From: Bacillus sp. ISL-37
Lineage (GTDB): Bacteria; Bacillota; Bacilli; Bacillales; Cytobacillaceae
Reading direction: 5' to 3'
Assembly (NCBI RefSeq): GCF_018613315.1
Contig: NZ_JAGGQL010000032.1
Span: 62,001 to 126,000, forward strand
DNA length: 64,000 bases
The notes below the pieces were generated by a model. The model did not search any database and had not been told where the DNA came from. It worked only from the letters and a program-made list of their open reading frames with translations. How positions within the stretch are numbered: the stretch's first letter is position 1; every line of letters starts with the position of its first letter. The translations under genes were made by a program, and so were the position numbers. This document shows, piece after piece, positions 17,011-25,097 of this stretch.

Positions 17011-19089
17011 ATGAAACTCATCAATTGGTATACTATCAGTCTAGTCATATTAGCTTTTGCTGCCCTCATTTACTCCATATCGGACATCCAGTGGGTAGAT
17101 AACAATGTTTTCATAGTTGCTGTGATTATTGTCATCATCCTTGAAGTACTTCCTCTTCGCCTTCCAAGTGGTGATCAGTACTCAGCTGGAAGCATCGGCT
17201 TTTTATTTTTATTACTATACAGCGGGTTTTCACATTCAATTTTAGCGATTTACTTGGCTGCATTTGCGTATTATTTAAAAAACATAAGACGAGGGGCTCC
17301 CCATCCCATCCGCTTATTCGTCACCATCGGGATGTATTCAGGTTCTTTATTGATTGCCAGCAGTGCTATCCACTTTATTGAATGGCAGCATAACTACATC
17401 GAAATAGCCATTGCCGCCATTACTTTCGAATTCGCCAACTTTCTTTTCATCGAAGGCATCGAAGCGACTGTTTTTGGCAAAAGAATGTTTAGCCATTTCA
17501 AACAAAAATTCATCGAACTGATCATTCCAATCTTGATCAGTATCTTTGTCCTGACAATGTTCACTACGCATTCAGGGGAAATCGAACTGATTCATTTAAT
17601 GATCTACACTTTGTTCTTCCTGCTGATTGTCATCTTTTTTTCGAATGAGTATATTAAACAGCTTGAGCTGCGAAAGGCCACTTCCAACGCTTTTATTCAG
17701 GTTATGGAGGGACGTATCAAATCCGATTTAACTGGCCACGGAAGCAGGGTTGCTGCGATATGCGAGGTCCTGCTTGACGATTTCGCTTATCCCAAACGTA
17801 AGCGCCATGATCTTATCCAAGCAGCCATCATCCATGATATTGGAAAAGCAATTTTACCTTCGCATATTTTCAGAAAAAAAGGCGCGCTCACCTTATCAGA
17901 AGAACGTGAATATAAGAAACATCCCGAAAAGGCAATGGAAATTGTAAAAACGATGTTCCCAAAGGAGTCTTTTTCAAAATGGATCCTCCATCATCATGAA
18001 CGCTGGGATGGAGATGGTTTTCCTTCGGCATTGGCAGGAGCAGACATCCCTCTGGGTGCGCGAATTCTCGCCATCGGCAATGAATTGGAACATCTCCTCC
18101 AACGCCATCAGGACCCAGATACCGTCTTGAATTTAATCAATGAGAAAAGCGGAACAGTTCTGGACCCTAAGCTAGTAGAGAAAATCACCCTATCTCATAT
18201 AGAGGAAATGCTTATAAGCCTAGAAGAGGAGTTAGTGCGCGAGGAATTGACTGAAGTTTCGGAAACATCCGAGGACATCTATCATGAAACAGATATTTAC
18301 ACACAAATCGGGGAAACCTTCTACCTTCTTGTCAAAAATGGAGTCGTGTTCAATAAAAGGGGAAAACCGTCCCATGAATTTGTTCAGGACCTGGCTGAGA
18401 CAGCTCTTAAAAGAAAAGGAGCCGTTCTAGAAACATGTGTCCATCATCAAGAACTCTATTCTCTTCATGCACTCCCTGTTTCAAGTCAGGATGTCGTTGT
18501 GTTCGTCCATAATATAACCCCGTATATGGACTACAGGAAAACACTTGAGATGAACGCCCTGGAGTCCTATGTCAACGTGATTAACGTCTTTTCTCAAGGA
18601 AAGATCAAATTGCTTACCTCCCTTGATATTCTCCAGGGTCAATTAGGAGATTTGATTGGTCAGATGTCCATAAGAAGTGCATCAGATGTGCCAAAAAGCC
18701 GCGCCTTCATGAAGGAAATACTCGAGCAATATCCGGTGACAATCTCGAATATGAAGGTATTAGTAGCTGTTTCAGAAGCAACATCAAATATCGTCAAGCA
18801 TGCATCAGATGGCCGGTTCGCTATTTACCAAAGCTCAACGAAACTTCAGCTTCTTCTTTCCGATCGCGGGTCTGGCATCCCTCTGCATGAGATACCGACT
18901 GCTATCCTGATTGCAGGTTACTCTAGTAAAAGGTCATTGGGACGAGGTTTCAACTTGATAGGGAATTACTCGGATGGAGTGCAAATCTATACAACTTCAG
19001 AGGGGACATGCATATTAATAGAGTTCCAACTCCAAAACGATTCAACCAAACAAAATGGTGAGTCTGTCATGGGGACTAGAAATCATTAA
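17011..19089 (+). CDS. membrane HD-GYP phosphodiesterase fused to RsbW/RsbT-like ATPase
   Basis: 692 residues. Residues 1-213 carry about seven membrane segments (MASE-like sensor). An HD-GYP domain spans about 225-395: LTGHGSRV, IIHDIGK (His275-Asp276) and HHHERWDGDGFPSALAGADIPLGARI (His327-329 region), the GYP motif reading GDGFP. This family hydrolyses cyclic di-GMP. A PAS-like middle (about 430-520) leads to a GHKL ATPase (about 570-675) with N-box VAVSEATSNIVKHA (Glu589, Asn593), SDRGSGIP and AGYSSKRSLGRGF, the pattern of RsbW/RsbT kinases. One chain could thus degrade the second messenger and phosphorylate the STAS partner. ATG 17011 has GGGAG upstream. Last gene of the riboswitch operon. 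Confidence 0.93.
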   Translation: MKLINWYTISLVILAFAALIYSISDIQWVDNNVFIVAVIIVIILEVLPLRLPSGDQYSAGSIGFLFLLLYSGFSHSILAIYLAAFAYYLKNIRRGAPHPIRLFVTIGMYSGSLLIASSAIHFIEWQHNYIEIAIAAITFEFANFLFIEGIEATVFGKRMFSHFKQKFIELIIPILISIFVLTMFTTHSGEIELIHLMIYTLFFLLIVIFFSNEYIKQLELRKATSNAFIQVMEGRIKSDLTGHGSRVAAICEVLLDDFAYPKRKRHDLIQAAIIHDIGKAILPSHIFRKKGALTLSEEREYKKHPEKAMEIVKTMFPKESFSKWILHHHERWDGDGFPSALAGADIPLGARILAIGNELEHLLQRHQDPDTVLNLINEKSGTVLDPKLVEKITLSHIEEMLISLEEELVREELTEVSETSEDIYHETDIYTQIGETFYLLVKNGVVFNKRGKPSHEFVQDLAETALKRKGAVLETCVHHQELYSLHALPVSSQDVVVFVHNITPYMDYRKTLEMNALESYVNVINVFSQGKIKLLTSLDILQGQLGDLIGQMSIRSASDVPKSRAFMKEILEQYPVTISNMKVLVAVSEATSNIVKHASDGRFAIYQSSTKLQLLLSDRGSGIPLHEIPTAILIAGYSSKRSLGRGFNLIGNYSDGVQIYTTSEGTCILIEFQLQNDSTKQNGESVMGTRNH

Positions 19090-19090
19090 C

Positions 19091-19125
19091 AGAGACACTG
19101 CTTAGTGGCAGTGTCTTTGCTTTTT
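19091..19125 (+). terminator. terminator of the riboswitch operon
   Basis: GACACTGC pairs with GCAGTGTC around 19094-19116, followed by TTTGCTTTTT. It lies directly behind the HD-GYP-ATPase gene. Confidence 0.85.
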
Positions 19126-19293
19126 GGTATTACCAATGCAGCTTGAGAAAGAAAGATGATGAAATCAATTACATCCTCGGAACGAAGAATCACCATCAGA
19201 CCTTCTAGAGAAGCCTGTAAGCTTAGCATTCATGAACAGTACCATTTGCTGGAATTTGCAGGATAAAGTGAGTTGTTCAATCAATTGAGGGAA

Positions 19294-19491
19294 TTACATG
19301 ATGCTGGATAACACAGGAGCTTCATCGATGAGTTTTTCTTTTATGTTGGTAAAAGTATAATCAGCATGTTGGTTGAATTCTTTTGCCACAACCCACTTAA
19401 CGAACTGGATTTCTTCAATTGTCAAATCGCGGTCTAGCATAGATTGATATTTATCAATCAATTCTATGTATCGATTAGCCATTTTCACCAT
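19294..19491 (-). CDS. small hypothetical protein
   Basis: 65-residue charged soluble protein (MVKMANRYIELIDKYQ to the end DEAPVLSSIM), apparently helical. I do not recognise a family. GGGGG precedes the ATG codons; the exact start among ATG 19491, GTG 19488 and ATG 19482 is open. It stands alone between the HD-GYP gene and the LytTR gene. The 200 bases between it and the HD-GYP gene hold the terminator and a doubtful 36-codon plus-strand frame. Confidence 0.55.
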   Translation of the reverse strand: MVKMANRYIELIDKYQSMLDRDLTIEEIQFVKWVVAKEFNQHADYTFTNIKEKLIDEAPVLSSIM

Positions 19492-19593
19492 TTTTCCCCC
19501 GTTACATATCAAATTAAAATTTTCCCAATATTTCGCATAGAGATTATACTTCTACATGCAAGGCGAGTTTCCTTCTGAAAAATTGATATTTTC

Positions 19594-20328
19594 TTATTTT
19601 TTTATCTCAATTTGTTCTTGAACCTCGTTAATTTTCAATTTGGATATGTAAGCATTTTTTTTCGTGTTAGCGAAATAGGCTAAATAAGTCTCACCAGAAG
19701 GCTCAATACGTGTAATCCTGTAGAGATTAACTAAATAGGAGCGATGTGTCTTATAGAAATAGTCTGGAAGCAACCTTTCGAGATCTGCTAACGATTCTGT
19801 CGTTTCATGACGATCGTCTTTCGTATGTAGAATCGTCTTCCTTCCCTCTTTCTCAATGTAAAGAATTTCATCAATATGTATATATAAAAAACTATTATTC
19901 GACTTAATCGACAGTTTATTATATTGTTTTGATTTCTGGGAGAGCGTCCGGTCCAATTGGATCGCTTTCTTTGCTTTATCCAAGGCGATGAACAGTCTAG
20001 TCCGATCAATCGGCTTCACTAAATAATCAACTGCAGACATATTGAAAGCTTCAACAGCAAACTCCTCGTAACCAGTTGTAAAAATGACTTGAAGCGATGG
20101 CATGGTTTCTTTGCACAATTTTACAGCCTCAAGCCCTGTCAGGCCTGGCATGTTTATATCAACGAGTACCAAATCCGGTCTTAACTCTATTGCTTGCTGA
20201 TGTAGTTCTTCTCCGTTCGTGGCCTCTCCGATGATCTCAAAATCTGAAAATATTTTAATCATATGCTCCAGTAACAATCTCGATGAGGAATCATCATCAG
20301 CAATGATCATTTTTATTTTTTCCATCAT
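19594..20328 (-). CDS. LytTR-family response regulator
   Basis: 244 residues: receiver domain (1-125) with the acidic pocket ADDDSS, phospho-acceptor Asp57 in LVLVDINMP, Thr in FTTGY and Lys in VKPID; then a LytTR DNA-binding domain (about 140-240) with IDEILYIEKEGRKTILHT, FYKTHRSYLVNL and YISKLKINEVQEQI. LytTR regulators bind paired 9-base direct repeats. A close paralogue is encoded at 28987. No kinase gene is adjacent; the nearest hybrid kinase is at 25098. AAAGAGGG precedes the start. Confidence 0.93.
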   Translation of the reverse strand: MMEKIKMIIADDDSSSRLLLEHMIKIFSDFEIIGEATNGEELHQQAIELRPDLVLVDINMPGLTGLEAVKLCKETMPSLQVIFTTGYEEFAVEAFNMSAVDYLVKPIDRTRLFIALDKAKKAIQLDRTLSQKSKQYNKLSIKSNNSFLYIHIDEILYIEKEGRKTILHTKDDRHETTESLADLERLLPDYFYKTHRSYLVNLYRITRIEPSGETYLAYFANTKKNAYISKLKINEVQEQIEIKK

Positions 20329-20509
20329 TATCCCTCTTTCTCTCTATTACAAGAGCATTTGCTCATCAGGCAAATGCTCTCAAAAAGATGTATGAGACAG
20401 ATACTTATTGAATACGCTTTAGACCAATAATACCAATAATATCAAAAATTGCGACAAAACGCGACCGCGGATAAACGGCTGGAAATGTCATTTTCCAATA
20501 AGAGCTTTG

Positions 20510-20827
20510 TTATACTAAAACCTCTTCGCCTAAGATCTCCTTTAATTGAATCATTTCAAAGACCTCCTGCACCAATGGCTGTACTTCCTTGATGAAAATG
20601 TACCGTTCCTCACCGCTGCTTCTCAATGTTTCCACGAGATTGATCAGAACACCGATACCAGTCGAATCCACAAAGGGAACCGAACCTAAGTTCAGGGTAA
20701 CAGTCTGATAAGGAATCAGTCGAGGCAGAATTTCCTGTTCGACCATTTCCGTAACATCTATATCCAAATCCCCGAACATCTTAACACTAACTTCATTTTC
20801 ATTCGCTTCAATATTATATGAAAACAT
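20510..20827 (-). CDS. STAS-domain anti-anti-sigma factor (second copy)
   Basis: 105-residue STAS protein with the intact loop VPFVDSTGIGVLI (Ser55 phospho-site; the DSTG form of RsbV). It belongs to a second partner-switch set with the ATPase at 23188 on the same strand, separated by the DUF342 gene. GAAGGGG lies before ATG 20827. It is 181 bases upstream of the LytTR gene on the same strand. As there are two STAS and two ATPase domains in the cluster, cross-talk is possible. Confidence 0.92.
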   Translation of the reverse strand: MFSYNIEANENEVSVKMFGDLDIDVTEMVEQEILPRLIPYQTVTLNLGSVPFVDSTGIGVLINLVETLRSSGEERYIFIKEVQPLVQEVFEMIQLKEILGEEVLV

Positions 20828-20851
20828 ATATGTTCCCCTTCTTTCTATTTG

Positions 20852-20945
20852 GCTCTTTTCTCAAACTTCGTTGCTATAAACTACAAAATAGGATTGGATG
20901 AACTATGTTTATTCATAAAATTAAAACTTATTATGAGAAAAGAGC
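20852..20945. repeat. 94-bp element with 12-bp perfect terminal inverted repeats (copy 2)
   Basis: Starts GCTCTTTTCTCA and ends TGAGAAAAGAGC, a perfect 12-bp inverted repeat. The inner left part (AACTTCGTTGCTATAAAC) resembles the element at 14064. The size, ends and intergenic position between the STAS and DUF342 genes fit a small non-autonomous mobile element or a dispersed stem-loop repeat. No clear target-site duplication was found. Confidence 0.65.
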
Positions 20946-21040
20946 TTGCACACTCAATACCGAACAATAAAATGGCTTTTTATCACGTTAAAATCGGCTT
21001 TAGGATTTTAACTACAATCTTTATGAAAACAACCTTCTAT

Positions 21041-23146
21041 TTAGAAACGCAATTTTCCTTTTTCATCTAAAAAGGCTGTTATGTTCTTCTGCGGTTCCTG
21101 GAAGGTGTATTTTACTTTTCCAATCTGAATGACTGTACCTTCATTGGCCAGATCGATCAATATTTTCTGGTTGGCCGGTACCATTATCTTCGTTACCGCT
21201 CCTCCGTCCGAACCCGATTCCTTTATGGAAACCCCTTTGCGGGCATAGACTTCGCCACCCCGAAGAACCCCGGATACCAATAACTTGCCACCCGCGTGTA
21301 TTTTTGAATTATAACACCCTTGCCCATGGATGGACACGTTCCCTCCTGAATAGATGGTACTGTTGATAGCATACATCATTGAAATCTGGCAATCATCATC
21401 ATTTAGATTTTTATGCTTTTCAATCAGTAGTTCCATCCGTTCTGCCAGTTCCTCCAGCCGGTGCATCGAATGGTACTCATTCGTAATGCTCGATAAAAGG
21501 CTAAGCTTAAGCTGTTCAGCAATCGTCATCCATTCAAGACCAAGGACATGGCTGCCTTTCGTGCATACTTCAATCAATTGCTTTGTGGGTGGAATGATTG
21601 TTTTGAACTTTTGTTCCAACAACAGCTTGATGACTGGATATAGCCCTTTCTTCTGAAAATCGGTCATTTTGAAAGCCGGCAAAAGCAGCAGGTGATGAAT
21701 CGAATTCAGCAGTTTCTTGAATTCCTCAAGAATGATAGCCAGAAGATTGATCATCTCAGATTCAAAAATATTATGTTTCCCGGCAGACAGTGTGCTACCA
21801 ATCGAATTCCTCTGGAGAATAATCGAGCTTTTCGATGAAACAATAGCCTTATTTGCATTCTGCAGGATATTGATATGGCCATCAGCTTCGACGACCATTC
21901 CCTCTTCGATGTTTCCCAGTATGTCAACGTCTCCTTTGAAACGAATATTACCCGAGGTAATATCCACATCAGAGTAGTGCACAAGTTTTGGAATGATTGA
22001 GAACTTTGCCAGTAGACCCCGTTGCTCTACCATAGGCCTCCCTGTTTCGGTAGCCACAACCTTATTTCCTTCATCGATCAGGGCCGTACCTTTACCAGCT
22101 TGCACAATCAATGGAAACGTCGGTTCTGGCGGAATGGGTGTATTGGATACACTTACTCCAGGGATTCCAGGAATCGGGGGATGGATGACAGCGATCACTT
22201 GTCCTTTGTTGACGGTTGGAATGATCTGTACCTCCCTGAAATCCATAGTCCCGTCCGAACGTTGTTGCGGGCCTTTTGTCCGGCTTGTATTCACCAAAAG
22301 CTCATACACCCCATGTTTTCCCTCTTTGGGTTTACTGCCAGAGGCAATAATGAAGTCCCCCTGTTCTTCCGCATGGATCGCCTTCATGATTTCAGCATGG
22401 TTGAAACCATGTACGACTTTTAATCTCTCAAGCTCGCCTAAAATGACCTTATATTCCAACTCGTTCTGTATATCAATGATTTCCTCCGACTCAATGACGA
22501 GATGAGTGTCAGGGTCTTGATCCACAACTTTGTAATACTTTTTCATCCCAGGCTCAACATGCAAGGTGACATTGAGATAGTGCGAATCACAAGTAATATG
22601 CCATTTTGTTTCCTTTGTTTCTTCTTCTGTTTTTATCTCAAACCTGTCAGAGCCCGTCACAAAGGTCGTTTCCGTGACAGGCTCCTGATTTTTATATATT
22701 TTCACATTCTTCCCCGGTGTAATCGTCGGATACTGGAAAGCCGATGGTTTCCCATAGAGAATGCCGTCCCTGACCCACACCTTGCCTGCTGTTTGTTCCT
22801 CTTCGGTTTTATCTAAATCATCATCATCCCTGTTTTTCCGTTCATTCATTTCGATTTCTTCAACATTCAGTTCGTTTATTGCCTGTTCCATTTCATGAAT
22901 GAGGGATAGCTTCCGGCCCGTCTGATTTTCATCGGGGGCAGCATATTTCTGATTCTGGAGGGGCTCGTTACTTTCTATCTTTGTGATCTTAACAATGGCT
23001 GGCTGAGTGCCGAGCTTAAGGAATCCTTTTTTTTCATGCTGAACGATTTCTATAGATACTTGATTTCGGTCTGTCTTTAGAATCTCTAATCCAATATCAA
23101 CCGCTTCAATGACATCTTTACCTCTAGAAAGAATGGATTGATTCAT
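21041..23146 (-). CDS. DUF342 (FapA-type) polymer-forming protein
   Basis: 701-residue protein of the FapA family. Residues 1-60 look like a Jag-N-type module (ILSRGKDVIEAVDIGLEILKTDRNQVSIEIVQHEKKG region). A linker and a middle domain follow, then the DUF342 beta-helix from about 390, with stacked strands SGNIRFKGDVDILGNIEEGM, NIEEGMVVEADGHINI and near the C-terminus GGNVSIHGQGCYNSKIHAGGKLLVSGVLRGGEVYA. DUF342 proteins form scaffolds; some relatives affect flagellar placement or signalling. The place between a STAS gene and an RsbW-like gene suggests that it belongs to the same control module. Confidence 0.88.
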   Translation of the reverse strand: MNQSILSRGKDVIEAVDIGLEILKTDRNQVSIEIVQHEKKGFLKLGTQPAIVKITKIESNEPLQNQKYAAPDENQTGRKLSLIHEMEQAINELNVEEIEMNERKNRDDDDLDKTEEEQTAGKVWVRDGILYGKPSAFQYPTITPGKNVKIYKNQEPVTETTFVTGSDRFEIKTEEETKETKWHITCDSHYLNVTLHVEPGMKKYYKVVDQDPDTHLVIESEEIIDIQNELEYKVILGELERLKVVHGFNHAEIMKAIHAEEQGDFIIASGSKPKEGKHGVYELLVNTSRTKGPQQRSDGTMDFREVQIIPTVNKGQVIAVIHPPIPGIPGVSVSNTPIPPEPTFPLIVQAGKGTALIDEGNKVVATETGRPMVEQRGLLAKFSIIPKLVHYSDVDITSGNIRFKGDVDILGNIEEGMVVEADGHINILQNANKAIVSSKSSIILQRNSIGSTLSAGKHNIFESEMINLLAIILEEFKKLLNSIHHLLLLPAFKMTDFQKKGLYPVIKLLLEQKFKTIIPPTKQLIEVCTKGSHVLGLEWMTIAEQLKLSLLSSITNEYHSMHRLEELAERMELLIEKHKNLNDDDCQISMMYAINSTIYSGGNVSIHGQGCYNSKIHAGGKLLVSGVLRGGEVYARKGVSIKESGSDGGAVTKIMVPANQKILIDLANEGTVIQIGKVKYTFQEPQKNITAFLDEKGKLRF

Positions 23147-23187
23147 TTTCCCTCTGCCCTTCTATAAAAGTCCCAAATCCGCTGCTT

Positions 23188-23829
23188 TTATTTTGCCAAT
23201 GGGAACGGGTCACCATAAAAAATTCTGTCACTTGCATCCTTCCGGAACTTGGCTGCGATGATTGAACCATGGTCTGTATTAGCTAATAAAAGCTGATCTG
23301 TCAGTTTTAGAAGGATGCTAAACCCGAACCCAAGAGAATCTTTTGTCGAGTAACCAGCAGCCAATGTTTTATCCTTCAAATCTTTCAGCTCGAAGCCTGG
23401 GCCTTTGTCCTGAATCAAGCAAATATATTCTTCGTCTGTTTCAATAACCATGATACTGCCTCGTTCAGCATGCTTAATGACATTCGTGGTCAATTCTGAA
23501 ACAGCAAGCAGCATGTTCATATAACAGCCATCTTCTGCATTTTTCGTCTCTAAAACCTTACTCAGCATATCTCTCGTCTTGGGAATATCTTGTGTCGTTC
23601 TCAGTTTTTTAAAGAAGAGAAGCCTTCCCACACTATGCTCTTTGATTTCCTGTTCTGTTACAAGGAGCATCTTCTTTTCAGTTGCAGCATATATTTCCTC
23701 ACGAAAATAACGAAATTCTGATAGGTGGCTAATTTTACTATTTTGTTCCTTTTTACCAATAGTCAGTTTAGATTCACTGAATGTCGCTGCCTTTGTGTTC
23801 GTTTTAGGTATTGTATATTTTCCAGTCAT
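23188..23829 (-). CDS. RsbW/RsbT-like serine kinase (GHKL ATPase)
   Basis: 213 residues: an N-terminal extension of about 70 residues of unknown role, then a GHKL ATPase with N-box MLLAVSELTTNVIKHA (Glu112, Asn116), G1 box QDKGPGF (141-146) and G2 lid AGYSTKDSLGFGFSIL (158-173). The lid is nearly the same as in the HD-GYP-ATPase fusion (AGYSSKRSLGRGF), which suggests common partners. Likely role: phosphorylation of the STAS protein at 20510 or 15162 and binding of an unknown target. 41 bases before fapA-type gene, same strand. Confidence 0.9.
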   Translation of the reverse strand: MTGKYTIPKTNTKAATFSESKLTIGKKEQNSKISHLSEFRYFREEIYAATEKKMLLVTEQEIKEHSVGRLLFFKKLRTTQDIPKTRDMLSKVLETKNAEDGCYMNMLLAVSELTTNVIKHAERGSIMVIETDEEYICLIQDKGPGFELKDLKDKTLAAGYSTKDSLGFGFSILLKLTDQLLLANTDHGSIIAAKFRKDASDRIFYGDPFPLAK

Positions 23830-23917
23830 TTTCTTTCACCTACTTTCATGATTGTTTCTATATTTCCGCTTTCAAAAAGTGGCTGTTCTGCTGCCGTTTA
23901 TCTTGTCCTGTCACCTA

Positions 23918-24658
23918 TTAGAAACTCAATGCTTTCATGGACAAACCCGAGGGCTCATCCATCCGTTGTGGCCTGCCAAGCAGATAGCCCTGGACGACAG
24001 GAACATGAATCATCTTGGCATACGCCAAATCAACATCAGTTTCAATTCCTTCTAAAATCAGGCCCATTTTCTGCTTGGCATATTCAATAAGTAATGTGAT
24101 CATTTCTTGTTTTTCTTTGGAGGTCGATAGGTTTTCTGAGAAGTAACGATCAAGTTTGATATAATCTGGAGAAAATTCAACTATTTTCTGTATTGTAGCC
24201 GCACCTTTGCCTATATCATCAAGCGCGACTTTAAATCCCATGTCCCTTAAAGTGGCCATTCTTTCTTTAAATTCGGGCAAATTCCATATATGCTCTTCTT
24301 CTATCGTCTCATTCAATTCAAAAACAATGTTTTCTGAACGAATTGAGTATTGATCTATCAAATTCATAACAAAAGTTAAAAACCGCTCATCCATCAAAGT
24401 AGAGGGGAAAAAATTAATAAATAGGAGTCCTTCTTCAAGTATATGCAGCGGGAAATGTCTGATGGCACTCTCGATTGCAATTGTATCCAGTTCAAATAAT
24501 TGGCCTTTCATTCTTGCTTCAATAAAAACATTTTCTATTTCCGTATTTGCGCGATTTGAGATTCTCATCAAGGCTTCGTATCCGAATACTTTCCATCCAT
24601 CCAGATTCCACATTGGCTGATAGATATGCCTAATGTCCGCTTTATTTAACATCCTCAT
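23918..24658 (-). CDS. stand-alone EAL-domain cyclic-di-GMP phosphodiesterase
   Basis: 246-residue EAL protein with almost no added domain. Catalytic features are kept: YEALMR (EAL), INFFPSTL (Asn), VFELNE (Glu), ALDDIGKG (Asp-Asp), IKLDRYF (Lys), LEGIE (Glu) and VVQGYLLGRP (Gln). It should linearise cyclic di-GMP to pGpG, or sense it if activity is lost. First gene of the minus-strand set EAL, ATPase, DUF342, STAS; GGAGGGG precedes the start. Confidence 0.92.
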   Translation of the reverse strand: MRMLNKADIRHIYQPMWNLDGWKVFGYEALMRISNRANTEIENVFIEARMKGQLFELDTIAIESAIRHFPLHILEEGLLFINFFPSTLMDERFLTFVMNLIDQYSIRSENIVFELNETIEEEHIWNLPEFKERMATLRDMGFKVALDDIGKGAATIQKIVEFSPDYIKLDRYFSENLSTSKEKQEMITLLIEYAKQKMGLILEGIETDVDLAYAKMIHVPVVQGYLLGRPQRMDEPSGLSMKALSF

Positions 24659-25097
24659 GATTTCCCCTCCTTCAATTCGAATATATTAATAGTGATAATC
24701 AGGTATACAATAAATGTAACTTTAGTCCTATATATTGTCTAATCACCAAAGGGCACATCAGGTATATATCAAGACATCTCACCCTGATAAACTGACAGAA
24801 TAAGACACAAATGGTACATTTAACGACATTTTTCTGAATAGCGGGCCTTTTGGTGAGGGTCATTTTTTTAGTATTGGTGCCCTTCTATACTTCTGTATCA
24901 TCCAAGTGAATCTTTTCCATAGAATCAGGTACACCTGCAGCATAATTGGAGAACATAAAAAACCGCTGTACTGCCAATTTGCAGTACAGCGGTTTTCAAA
25001 GAAAAGTTTTAACAAAGATTCATATATAAAGTTTTTGAATCCACTTTTAATATATTGAACCGAAGTCACGTAGTTCCTGTTTTTTTCAGTCAACCAT
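24659..25097. other. intergenic region upstream of the EAL gene
   Basis: Holds the EAL gene promoter region, in which ATCAGGTATA occurs twice (near 24699 and 24769), and the hairpin terminator at 24959. A 77-codon minus-strand frame (24860-25093) runs through the terminator and is not a credible gene. Nothing else recognised. Confidence 0.5.
24957..25000 (-). terminator. hairpin behind the MHYT hybrid kinase gene
   Basis: Perfect 16-base stem AAAACCGCTGTACTGC (24959-24974) / GCAGTACAGCGGTTTT (24981-24996), 6-base loop; on the minus strand it ends in TTTTTT. It lies about 100 bases behind the kinase stop. Confidence 0.85.

Noticed and set aside
19156-19266. 36-codon plus-strand frame behind the HD-GYP terminator
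   Set aside because: Weak ribosome binding site, no recognisable features, and no promoter seen.
24860-25093. 77-codon minus-strand frame
   Set aside because: It reads through the perfect hairpin terminator at 24959-24996 and has no family resemblance.
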